A stretch of DNA of 11,254 nucleotides from contig PKYZ01000727.1 of assembly GCA_003132865.1 (NCBI GenBank), forward strand, positions 1 to 11,254, written 5' to 3'. The notes beneath the pieces are model-generated. The model ran no database searches, had not been told where the DNA came from, and was given only the letters and a program-made list of their open reading frames with translations. A program made the position numbers and the translations under genes. Positions 1 through 6,634 of this stretch are shown here, one piece after another. How positions within the stretch are numbered: position 1 is the first letter of the stretch; every line of letters starts with the position of its first letter. The DNA is from Bryobacterales bacterium (lineage in GTDB: Bacteria > Acidobacteriota > Terriglobia > Bryobacterales > Bryobacteraceae).

Positions 1-2952
1 GCCTGCCTGTCGATTGCCCTTCTTTGCTTCTGCGCCGCCATAGCTTCCAACGCACGGGCTCAAAATCCGCCCGCGCCCCAACAGCCGCCGCCGCAGCCGC
101 CGCCCACGCAGGAGAAGAAGCCGCCGAATCCGTTCGAAACCGTGCCCGAATCGGCCCAGCCCCAACAGACCAAGCCGGCGCAACCGGCGCCTCAGCAGCC
201 CGCTCTCGAAGCTCCCAAACCCGCGGAACAGCCCAAAGCGCAGCCCGGCGGGCAAGTGATCGAAGCGATCGCGTTCCCCGGCGCGCGCCGCGTGCCGCAG
301 GATACTCTGCGCGCCCTCATCAGCACCAAGAAAGGCGACATCTACAACGAGGAGGATCTGCACCGCGACTTCATGGCGCTGTGGAACAGCGGCCGCTTCG
401 ACGATATCCGCATGGAAACTGAGCCGGGTACCGCCGGCGGCCTGAACGTGCGCTTCGTCATCACTGAGCGCCGCGTGGTGCGCTCCATCAATTACGAAGG
501 CAACAAATCGCTCACCGTCTCGGAAATCCTGGATCGCTTCAAAGAGCGCAAGGTGGGCCTCTCGGTCGAGTCGCAATACGATCCCAACAAGGTCCAACAC
601 GCCGCCGTGGTAATTAAGGAATACCTGTCCGAGCGCGGCCGGCAGTTCGCCACCGTCCAGCCCGAAGTGCGACAGATCCCGCCCTCCTCGCTCGAAATCG
701 TCTTCAAAATCAACGAAGGTCCCAAGATCAAGGTCGGCAAGATCGCCATTGTGGGCAATCAGGCCTTCAGCGAACGCGACGTGATCCGCGCCATGAAGAA
801 CACGCACGACTACGGCATCCCTTACTCCATCCTGTTTGAAAATATCTTTGCCCGGACTTATGATTCCTCGAAGCTGGAAGAAGACAAGGAGCGCATCCGC
901 GACGCGTATCAATCGAAAGGCTTTTTCATGGCCAAGGTTCTCGACCAAAAGACGGAATTGGTCAGTACCGGCGGGCACGGCTTCAAGCTTCCCCTGATCC
1001 ACGAGAACAATCCCGGCAAGGCCATGGATATCACCTTGCCGGTCGAGGAAGGCCGCTTGTACCGCCTCAACAAAATTACCTTCGTCGGCGTCAAGCTCTT
1101 CCGCACGCCGGAAACCCTGATGCGACCGTTGTTCAGCATGGGCGAAGGCGATCCCTTCTCCACCACCAAGCTGCGCAAGGGTCTGGATAACCTGCGCAAA
1201 CTCTACGGCGAGTTCGGCTATATCGATTTCGTGCCCGAGCCGAATTTCGATCCCGTCCCCAACACGGACAAAATCGACCTCACGCTCACCGCGGACGAGG
1301 GCAAGCAATTCTTCGTCCGCCGCATCGATTTTTCGGGCAACGTCACCACGCGCGACAAAGTCGTCCGCCGCGAGATCATGCTGGATGAGGGAGACATCTT
1401 CAACAATCGTCTCTGGGAGTTGAGCATCCTGCGCTTGAATCAACTCGGCTACTTCGAGGCGTTGAAAGCCGAAGAATCCGCCGACATCAAGCGGAACACC
1501 CAGACCAGCACCGTGGATATCACCCTGAAGGTCAGAGAGCGCGGCAAGAACACCATCGGCCTCAATGGAGGCGTCTCCGGAATCGCCGGCAGTTTCGTGG
1601 GGTTGAACTATGCCACCAACAACTTCCTGGGATTGGGCGAGACACTTTCCCTCAGCTCGCAATTGGGTACGCGCATGCGCAGCGTGTCGGCCGGTTTCAC
1701 GGAGCCGTACTTCCTGGACCGTCCGCTGCAGCTCGGCTTCGAAGCCCACCTGACCCGGTTCGATTACAACCAGGGCCGCGAGGCTTCCATCCTCGCCGGT
1801 CAAAACCTAATCCCGCTGTTCAACGCGCTCGGCTCCAATAACTTGTTGAATTACATCCAGACCGGACATGGCTTCTCGGTGTCGGCCAGTTATCCTTTGC
1901 GGCGCAGCTTTTCCCGCCTCGGCATCACTTACGGCTACGACATCTCCGACGTCAAGACCGAGACCACCGCCGCGACGTCTTACTTCGATTACATCAATTT
2001 CAGCGGAATCGTCGGCCCGAACGCCCTGCAAGGCATCCGCACCAGCCGCATTGTGCCCTCGTTTTCATACAACACCGTGAACCATCCCATCACGCCCACG
2101 GGTGGCAAGAGCCTGTTTATCTCCACCACGTTCGCCGGCAGTTTCCTGGGAGGCAACGTCAATACCATCCAACCGGTCATAGAGGGCAAATACTTCAAAC
2201 CCGCGCCCTGGCATAAGTCGAACATCCTGGCTTTTCATCTCCTCGCCTCCATGATCACCGGTTACGGCGGCAAGGAGATTCCTCCCTTCTCCCGCACCTA
2301 TATCGGCGGCGAACAGGATATCCGCGGCTTCCAGATTTGGGGCATCAGTCCCATTGCCTTCATTCCCAGCGAAGCCAGCGTCAACGTGCTGAACAACGAT
2401 GGCTCGCAGCGCACCGCGCTCGTCAAAAACAGCTACGGGGTTCTCGTCCCCACCAACGTGACCATGAACGCACCGATCTACCAGCTCGCCTTCCCCGGCG
2501 GCGACACGCACGTGGTCGGCAATTTCGAGTACCGTATCCCGATCTTCGGGCCGGTGGTGCTGGCGATTTTCGCGGATGCCGGTATCAATAGAATCCTGCG
2601 TCCCGGCGAACTGACCATGGATCCGAGCCGCATCGCCTATCTAAATAACGAATACCCCACCGCCGGCTTTCAGGGTAAGGCTATTGTGTACCCGGGGACG
2701 CAGGCCCCGCGCATGTCCACCGGTCTGGAGTTGCAAGTGCTCCTGCCAGTGGTGCAAGCGCCTTTCCGTGTCTACTGGGCGTACAACCCCCTGCTGGTAC
2801 GGGAGTATTTGCAACCGCCCATCGTGGCGGACCGCTCGATGTTCCCGAACCAAACGACGTTCCTCAATAGCTTCGTGGCTAACTACGGCAACGCCTACCC
2901 GTTCCTCGAGCAGCACTCGCTGTTCCGCTTCACCATTGGCCGGACGTTCTGA
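1..2952 (+). CDS. bamA: Outer membrane protein assembly factor BamA (5' partial)
   Basis: BamA is the central barrel of the BAM complex, which folds beta-barrel proteins into the outer membrane. Frame 1 is open from base 1, so the start codon lies upstream. The first codons read as the hydrophobic core of a signal peptide ending ASNARA before QNPP, followed by a Pro/Gln-rich linker to about residue 83; the GTG at 142 is not the real start. Five POTRA-like repeats follow at roughly residues 84-157, 158-239, 242-352, 355-433 and 436-513. A surface-antigen barrel runs from about 517 to 983. The conserved loop-6 RGF motif is at 2323-2331, after GGEQDI. The protein ends RFTIGRTF, with the C-terminal Phe typical of barrel beta-signals. 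The barrel has long insertions around 1770-1860 and 2380-2480. The stop codon is 65 bp before the Skp-like gene, the usual bamA-skp order. Identity is near certain; only the start is missing. Confidence 0.96.
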   Translation, partial: ACLSIALLCFCAAIASNARAQNPPAPQQPPPQPPPTQEKKPPNPFETVPESAQPQQTKPAQPAPQQPALEAPKPAEQPKAQPGGQVIEAIAFPGARRVPQDTLRALISTKKGDIYNEEDLHRDFMALWNSGRFDDIRMETEPGTAGGLNVRFVITERRVVRSINYEGNKSLTVSEILDRFKERKVGLSVESQYDPNKVQHAAVVIKEYLSERGRQFATVQPEVRQIPPSSLEIVFKINEGPKIKVGKIAIVGNQAFSERDVIRAMKNTHDYGIPYSILFENIFARTYDSSKLEEDKERIRDAYQSKGFFMAKVLDQKTELVSTGGHGFKLPLIHENNPGKAMDITLPVEEGRLYRLNKITFVGVKLFRTPETLMRPLFSMGEGDPFSTTKLRKGLDNLRKLYGEFGYIDFVPEPNFDPVPNTDKIDLTLTADEGKQFFVRRIDFSGNVTTRDKVVRREIMLDEGDIFNNRLWELSILRLNQLGYFEALKAEESADIKRNTQTSTVDITLKVRERGKNTIGLNGGVSGIAGSFVGLNYATNNFLGLGETLSLSSQLGTRMRSVSAGFTEPYFLDRPLQLGFEAHLTRFDYNQGREASILAGQNLIPLFNALGSNNLLNYIQTGHGFSVSASYPLRRSFSRLGITYGYDISDVKTETTAATSYFDYINFSGIVGPNALQGIRTSRIVPSFSYNTVNHPITPTGGKSLFISTTFAGSFLGGNVNTIQPVIEGKYFKPAPWHKSNILAFHLLASMITGYGGKEIPPFSRTYIGGEQDIRGFQIWGISPIAFIPSEASVNVLNNDGSQRTALVKNSYGVLVPTNVTMNAPIYQLAFPGGDTHVVGNFEYRIPIFGPVVLAIFADAGINRILRPGELTMDPSRIAYLNNEYPTAGFQGKAIVYPGTQAPRMSTGLELQVLLPVVQAPFRVYWAYNPLLVREYLQPPIVADRSMFPNQTTFLNSFVANYGNAYPFLEQHSLFRFTIGRTF

Positions 2953-3017
2953 AGGCGCGGCCCTGTTGCCCCTTGTTGCAATATGTTAGTATCGAAACAA
3001 ATTCAAGGAGTTTCAGC

Positions 3018-3668
3018 TTGACCAAGAATTGCGTTTTTCTACCCGCCATCGCTCTGGGGGCGGCCATGCTGTCCCAGGCCCAGACAGGGGCGCCGCCGCA
3101 GACTTCGGCGCAGACCCCGCCTCAGACCCCGCTTCAGACCAAGGTCGGGATCATCGCCTTCCAGAACTGCATCATCAGCACCAAGGATGGGCAGAAGGCG
3201 GCCGCCGACCTGACCGGCAGATTTGCGCCCAAAAAGAGCGACCTGGAGAAGAAACAGAGCACTATCGCGCAACTGCAGGACCAACTGCGCAAGGGCACCA
3301 ACACCATGAGCGAGGAAGCCAAGCAGAAGCTCATGCGTGAAATCGATCAGAACACCAAGTCCCTGAACCGCGAGACCGAGGATGCCCAGGCGGAGCTCGA
3401 TCAGGAGCAGAACAAGATCATGCAGGAGCTGGGGCAGCGCATCATAGCCGTGATCGACAAGTACGCCAAGGAGAACGGTTACACGTTAATTGTGGATGTG
3501 AGCTCGCAGCAGACGCCGGTGATTTACGCCGCCAACAGCATCGATATCACGCAGGACATCATCGCCCTGTACGATAAGAATTCGCCGTCGGCTACCTCGT
3601 CCGCCAAGCCGGCCACGCCCCCGCCCGCGGCGGCCGCCAAGCCCGCCGCCGCGCCGCCCAAAAAGTAG
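3018..3668 (+). CDS. skp: OmpH/Skp family periplasmic chaperone
   Basis: Skp/OmpH proteins are periplasmic holdase chaperones that carry unfolded outer-membrane proteins to BAM. I chose the TTG at 3018 because AAGGAG at 3005-3010 lies 7 nt upstream and because the resulting N-terminus (MTKNCVFLPAIALGAAMLSQA, then QTG) is a good signal peptide; an in-frame upstream TTG at 2973 has no such support. The protein has 216 residues. After a Gln/Thr/Pro linker, the OmpH core starts near residue 42 (VGIIAFQN) and is followed by a long Lys/Glu/Gln-rich coiled coil at about 70-140. The typical ending KYAKENGYTLIVDVS and then DITQDIIALYDK closes the domain. The last 30 residues are an Ala/Pro/Lys low-complexity tail. 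It follows bamA by 65 bp and is probably co-transcribed; a weak TAGTAT at 2987-2992 could be a -10 element, but no good -35 accompanies it. Confidence 0.9.
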   Translation: MTKNCVFLPAIALGAAMLSQAQTGAPPQTSAQTPPQTPLQTKVGIIAFQNCIISTKDGQKAAADLTGRFAPKKSDLEKKQSTIAQLQDQLRKGTNTMSEEAKQKLMREIDQNTKSLNRETEDAQAELDQEQNKIMQELGQRIIAVIDKYAKENGYTLIVDVSSQQTPVIYAANSIDITQDIIALYDKNSPSATSSAKPATPPPAAAAKPAAAPPKK

Positions 3669-3692
3669 GTGGGACAGGCTTCAGCCTGTCGA
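3669..3692 (+). repeat. REP-like palindromic element (GTGGGACAG type)
   Basis: GACAGGCT at 3673-3680 and AGCCTGTC at 3683-3690 are perfect inverted copies separated by 2 nt, preceded by GTGGG and followed by GA. It begins directly after the skp stop codon. No T-run follows, so it is not a classical intrinsic terminator, although an RNA hairpin at the transcript end is possible. The same head (GTGGG, purine, CAG) and a 24-nt palindromic layout recur at 6463, so I read both as members of a dispersed palindromic repeat class. Confidence 0.6.
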
Positions 3693-3743
3693 TGTTGGCG
3701 AGCCCAGATCGCCTACCAGTGGTAAGCTGAATCAGAGGGTGCC

Positions 3744-4460
3744 ATGAAACTTTTCGGCGCAGTCTTCGTCGCGTTTCTAGCCGTTGGACCGCTCTCCGCC
3801 CAATACTGGTCTGTCGGTGGCTTTGGCAACGTCGTTTTTCCGGGCCTGGGGCATGCTCCGGCCGGCGGCAATCCGTGGGGCAACGTGGCCTCTCCAGCTA
3901 TCCCCCGAGGCTCCGCCGCATTTTCGTCCGGCGCCAGCACGGTGGCAGCCAACCGTTATGGCAGCTTGGTCCCCGGCTTCCGCTCCTATAGCGGCGCGGG
4001 CCACGGCTATCGCCGCAGCAACGCCTCAGGCATTTATGCTTACCCGGTCTACATCGGCGGATATGGATACGGTTACGGCTACGGACCCGCGCAGCCGGAC
4101 CAGCCGCCTTCCGATGTCACCGGAGGCAATCCGCCGGCGCAACCGCCCGTCGTAATCAACCAGTATTTCGGCCCGGCCCCCACCGATCAGGGACCGCCGC
4201 CCGACGCCGCGGCTTCCAACTTCCATTACTACCAGGCGCCCTCAAATAGCGATACCGCCCCCAGCGATCCCTCCTACTACCTGATCGCGTTCAAGGACCA
4301 CACCGTCTACTCGGCCGTGGCGTATTACACCGAGGGCGACACGCTGCACTATTTCACTTCGGGTAACGTCCACAACCAGGTGTCCCTGTCGCTGGTGGAC
4401 CGCCAGTTGACCTCGCAGTTGAATCGCGAGCGGAACGTGGACGTGCGGCTGCCGCAATAA
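3744..4460 (+). CDS. Secreted Gly/Tyr-rich protein of unknown function
   Basis: I do not recognise a characterised family. The 238-residue product starts with a clear signal peptide (MKLFGAVFVAFLAVGPLSA, then QYW), so it is probably exported. Residues about 25-125 are rich in Gly, Ser, Tyr and Pro, with a GYGYGYGYG run near 107-115. A Pro/Asp/Gln-rich stretch follows to about 175. The C-terminal 60 residues look folded: YLIAFKDHTVYSAVAYYTEG, then a TLHYFTSGNVHNQVSLSLVD-like segment and an ending of NRERNVDVRLP. I have the impression that this C-terminal module recurs in acidobacterial exported proteins, but this is from memory. The ATG is supported by AGAGGG at 3734-3739, 4 nt upstream. It lies 75 bp after skp, beyond a palindromic element, so it may be a separate unit. 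Its TAA stop directly abuts the 4461 hairpin. Confidence 0.8.
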   Translation: MKLFGAVFVAFLAVGPLSAQYWSVGGFGNVVFPGLGHAPAGGNPWGNVASPAIPRGSAAFSSGASTVAANRYGSLVPGFRSYSGAGHGYRRSNASGIYAYPVYIGGYGYGYGYGPAQPDQPPSDVTGGNPPAQPPVVINQYFGPAPTDQGPPPDAAASNFHYYQAPSNSDTAPSDPSYYLIAFKDHTVYSAVAYYTEGDTLHYFTSGNVHNQVSLSLVDRQLTSQLNRERNVDVRLPQ

Positions 4461-4541
4461 AAGCAACCACAGATGGACACGGATGCACACAGATAAGAAC
4501 CGGTTTTATCCGTGTGCATCTGTGTCCATCTGTGATTGCTT
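4461..4541. repeat. Long imperfect inverted repeat of ACAGATG units; probable bidirectional terminator
   Basis: Two arms of about 38 nt, 4461-4498 and 4504-4541, are near-perfect reverse complements around a central AACCGGTT. In plus-strand RNA the arms pair with three non-Watson-Crick positions (two A-C mismatches and one G-U wobble) and a one-base bulge near the loop. Each arm is itself a 10-bp tandem pattern: ACAGATGGAC, ACGGATGCAC, ACAGATAAG. The element fills the space between convergent genes. It begins at the base after the stop codon at 4458-4460, and its right arm contains the NUDIX stop codon (4508-4506). A TTTTCTT tract follows on the plus strand, so termination of plus-strand transcripts is plausible. 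ACAGATG-type repeats are, to my knowledge, widespread between genes in several bacterial phyla. Confidence 0.8.
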
Positions 4542-4922
4542 TTCTTGGGCCAAGCGTTTCACGAATTCCACGTCTCCCTCCAGAAAATCGAACTGCGGCA
4601 GTTCGCCCGGCGCCACCCATCGGATCTCCTCGAACACGCAATTGCGCGGCTCGCCGGCAAAATCGGTCACGGCGTAAAAGATCAGCAGAATCGCGCTTTT
4701 GCCGGGGTAGCAGAACTCGTAGCGCTCCACCTCATCCCCGATCCGCGCGCGCACGGCCAGTTCTTCCTGTAACTCGCGGCCGAGCGCTTGTGGCGGATGT
4801 TCGCCCCCTTCGACCTTGCCGCCCGGAAACTCCCATTTCAGAGCATGCGCCTGGGCCGCGCTCCTTCGGCAAATCAGAATGCGTCCGCCGCGTTGAATGA
4901 TGGCCGCCACGACGGTAGTCAA
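4506..4922 (-). CDS. NUDIX hydrolase, MutT-like
   Basis: NUDIX hydrolases cleave nucleoside diphosphates linked to another group; this one resembles MutT-type (8-oxo-)dGTP pyrophosphohydrolases, which sanitise the nucleotide pool. The N-terminus MTTVVAAIIQRGGRILICRR and the KWEFPGGKVEGGE segment are typical. The Nudix box GX5EX7REUXEEXGU is present as G-KVEGG-E, seven residues, RELQEELAV; the late Gly is Ala here, while the metal-binding REXXEE core is intact. I use the TTG at 4922-4920, with GGAG about 10 nt upstream. It starts 1 nt after the radical SAM stop codon, suggesting translational coupling. The last 11 residues (KQSQMDTDAHG) and the stop codon are encoded by the right arm of the inverted repeat, so the tail is not native NUDIX sequence. 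The exact substrate cannot be told from sequence. Confidence 0.88.
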   Translation of the reverse strand: MTTVVAAIIQRGGRILICRRSAAQAHALKWEFPGGKVEGGEHPPQALGRELQEELAVRARIGDEVERYEFCYPGKSAILLIFYAVTDFAGEPRNCVFEEIRWVAPGELPQFDFLEGDVEFVKRLAQEKQSQMDTDAHG

Positions 4923-4923
4923 G

Positions 4924-6104
4924 TCAGGCCAACTCCAGCGCCTTGAACCGCTCCAGCTCCGCCGCCGGCAGCTCCGGTAGCCTGTCGATACGTTGCCGGA
5001 ACCAGGCCCAGGCGATGTGGAAAAGTTGCACGCTTGGCTGAAACTTGGAGTTGTCCTGGCTGAAGCAGCTATGCGTGCACCAGCAGTTCGCCGCGGGGAT
5101 GGCGCACACCTCCGCGCGCATGGCTTCCGACTTCAGAGCGCGCCGCACGTCGAAATCGAAATCCGCCAGGTCTCCCACGATGCCACGCATTTCGCAGGCG
5201 CGGAACCGGCCGTTGTGATCGATCACGATGGAGGTTTCGCCGGCCGTGCAAGGCATCGGCCATTTCTTCGGGGATTCCAGGCACTGCTCGTGCAGGTCGA
5301 AGTGGAATCGCAGGTTGCCCAAGTAATACATCTTCGCGAAATGCCGCACGCCTGACGGCAGGTGCCGGGAAAAGCTTGCCGGCATAATGGCGATGGAACG
5401 GGGGGGGCCCTCAGGGCCGGGCGGCGGTGCAGGGCGGCTACGCCCGCTTGCGTCAGTTGCTTCAGACTGGGATCGAGCGCGGCGCCGCGCACGACTTCGA
5501 AATATTGCCCGTCGATATGCGACTGCTCCATCAGGTGCAAGCCCAGCGCCACAATCTCGTTGTAGTTCTCGCGTGTGATCACCGTCAGCACGTTGCGCCG
5601 CAGCCGCCGTACGCCGCCATAGCGCCGCTCCGCCTGTTCGATGGTGGCCAGCGTGCGCACGAAATTATGCGGCACGCCGCGGATCGAATCGTGCGTGTTG
5701 GCGAGGCCATCGAGCGAAAAGTTCAGGTCGATGGCCACCTCCGGACAAAGCTCCAGCATTCGGTCCACGATGCGGAAGATCTTCTCGGGCAGCAGTCCGT
5801 TGGTCGGCAGATTGACGTTGCGGACCCCTTTGCGCTCGACGAACAGCGCCACGATTTCGGCCAGATTCTCGCGCAGGAAGGGCTCGCCGCCGGACAGCCA
5901 CAGTTTGCGGAACGGCGGAGCGGTGGCCGAGATGCGCTCGATTTGCGCCGTCGTGAGGTCGTCCGGGCTGTTAAGCTTGTCAAAATAGAAGCAGGTGCGG
6001 CAGAGCGAATTGCAACGCGACGTGACAAACAGAAAAAGCGAGTTGAACTCCCGCGCGCGCACGCGTTCCTGGAGGATCGGGAAATACTGCCGCATTAGGA
6101 TCAT
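4924..6104 (-). pseudogene. Radical SAM protein with SPASM-like C-terminus, frameshifted
   Basis: The N-terminal reading frame (from ATG 6104; GTG 6125 and ATG 6095 are alternatives) contains the radical SAM motif CNSLCRTC (Cys 31, 35, 38), which binds the [4Fe-4S]-SAM cluster, then LWLSGGEPF and the later LNFSLDG strand. This frame leaves homology near 5403 and runs out of context to a stop at 5223. The C-terminal part continues in another frame from about 5385 to the stop at 4924. It carries a Cys-rich SPASM/twitch-like region: MPCTAGE (Cys at 5250-5248), GRFRACEMRG, and CAIPAANCWCTHSC, likely ligands for auxiliary Fe-S clusters. Joined, the product would be about 390 residues. The break is at a run of eight C (minus strand, 5407-5400). 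Substrate is unknown; I do not recognise a named subfamily. It is coupled to the NUDIX gene and divergent from an Fe-S scaffold gene. Frameshift error, true mutation and programmed slippage are all open. Confidence 0.8.
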
Positions 6105-6114
6105 TGGAGCATAA

Positions 6115-6540
6115 ATGTACTCCACGCGCCTGCTCGATCACTTCCAGAACCCCCGTAACGTGGGCGAACTGCCACCGCCGGCGGTGACGGTGGAAGTGTC
6201 CAATCCGGTCTGCGGAGACATTCTGCGCCTCTCGGTCGAGTTCCAGGACGGCCGCGTAGCCCAGGCCCGCTACAAAACGCGCGGCTGCACGGCCTCCATC
6301 GCGGCGGGCTCTGCGTTGACCGAGTTACTGACAGGCAAGACCACGCCGGAGATCGCCGCCCTCCGCCCTGTCGATGTAGAGAACGCGGTCGGCGGCCTCA
6401 GCTCCGAATCCAAGCACGCCGCCATGCTTGCGCTGGACGCGGTGCGCGCCCTGCTTCACTCAGTGGGGCAGACCCCTGGTCTGCGACCTGGTCTGCGCGG
6501 GTCCCCCGGATCCGCCCCGCTTTCCAGCACTCCCACATAG
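6115..6540 (+). CDS. IscU/NifU-N-like Fe-S cluster scaffold lacking the third Cys
   Basis: U-type scaffolds assemble [2Fe-2S]/[4Fe-4S] clusters and hand them to apoproteins. The start MYSTRLLDHFQNPRNVGEL is diagnostic. Cys33 with Asp35 (NPVCGD) and Cys58 (RGCTAS) match two of the three IscU ligand cysteines and the Asp. At the third site, where IscU has the K-L-H-C-S pattern, this protein reads SKHAAM: His101 is kept but Cys is Ala102. The ATG has GGAG at 6106-6109, 5 nt upstream. The domain ends near residue 116; residues about 117-141 are encoded by a palindromic repeat and look unstructured (Gly/Pro/Ser). The gene is divergent from a radical SAM gene with almost no intergenic space. No cysteine desulfurase gene is seen in the window. 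Family assignment is firm; whether it can build clusters without the third Cys is uncertain. Confidence 0.87.
   Translation: MYSTRLLDHFQNPRNVGELPPPAVTVEVSNPVCGDILRLSVEFQDGRVAQARYKTRGCTASIAAGSALTELLTGKTTPEIAALRPVDVENAVGGLSSESKHAAMLALDAVRALLHSVGQTPGLRPGLRGSPGSAPLSSTPT
6463..6497 (+). repeat. REP-like palindrome inside the 3' end of the scaffold gene
   Basis: GCAGACC at 6468-6474 and GGTCTGC at 6478-6484 form a perfect 7-bp inverted repeat with a 3-nt loop, preceded by GTGGG. The right half is repeated directly: CCTGGTCTGCG occurs at 6475-6485 and again at 6487-6497 (12-nt period). The head (GTGGG, purine, CAG) and the 24-nt length match the element at 3669, although the palindrome sequence differs. 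It is translated as the C-terminal tail of the scaffold protein. Confidence 0.55.
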
Positions 6541-6551
6541 TGTGCTATAGT
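6521..6551 (+). promoter_or_regulatory. Candidate sigma70-type promoter for the DEAD-box helicase gene
   Basis: TATAGT at 6546-6551 with TG at 6543-6544 makes an extended -10 element. A weak -35 candidate, TTTCCA at 6521-6526, has a long 19-nt spacer. It lies just after the scaffold stop codon and would give a leader of about 77 nt before the helicase ATG at 6635. Based on motif inspection only. Confidence 0.4.
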
Positions 6552-6634
6552 CGAATCTACTGGAAGTTGATCCACAACCCCCTCTCCCTTCCTCAGGTAG
6601 TCGGAGCGTCGATTCTCCTCCGCAAAACTCAAAA

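Noticed and set aside
5427..6098. Plus-strand open frame of 223 codons opposite the radical SAM gene
   Set aside because: The minus strand carries the CxxxCxxC and GGEP motifs; the plus frame reads as an antisense shadow without recognisable domains.
6174..6187. Perfect 14-bp palindrome CACCGCCGGCGGTG in the scaffold gene
   Set aside because: It falls in the PPPAV codons of the scaffold coding region and is explained by GC-rich proline codons; no second copy seen.
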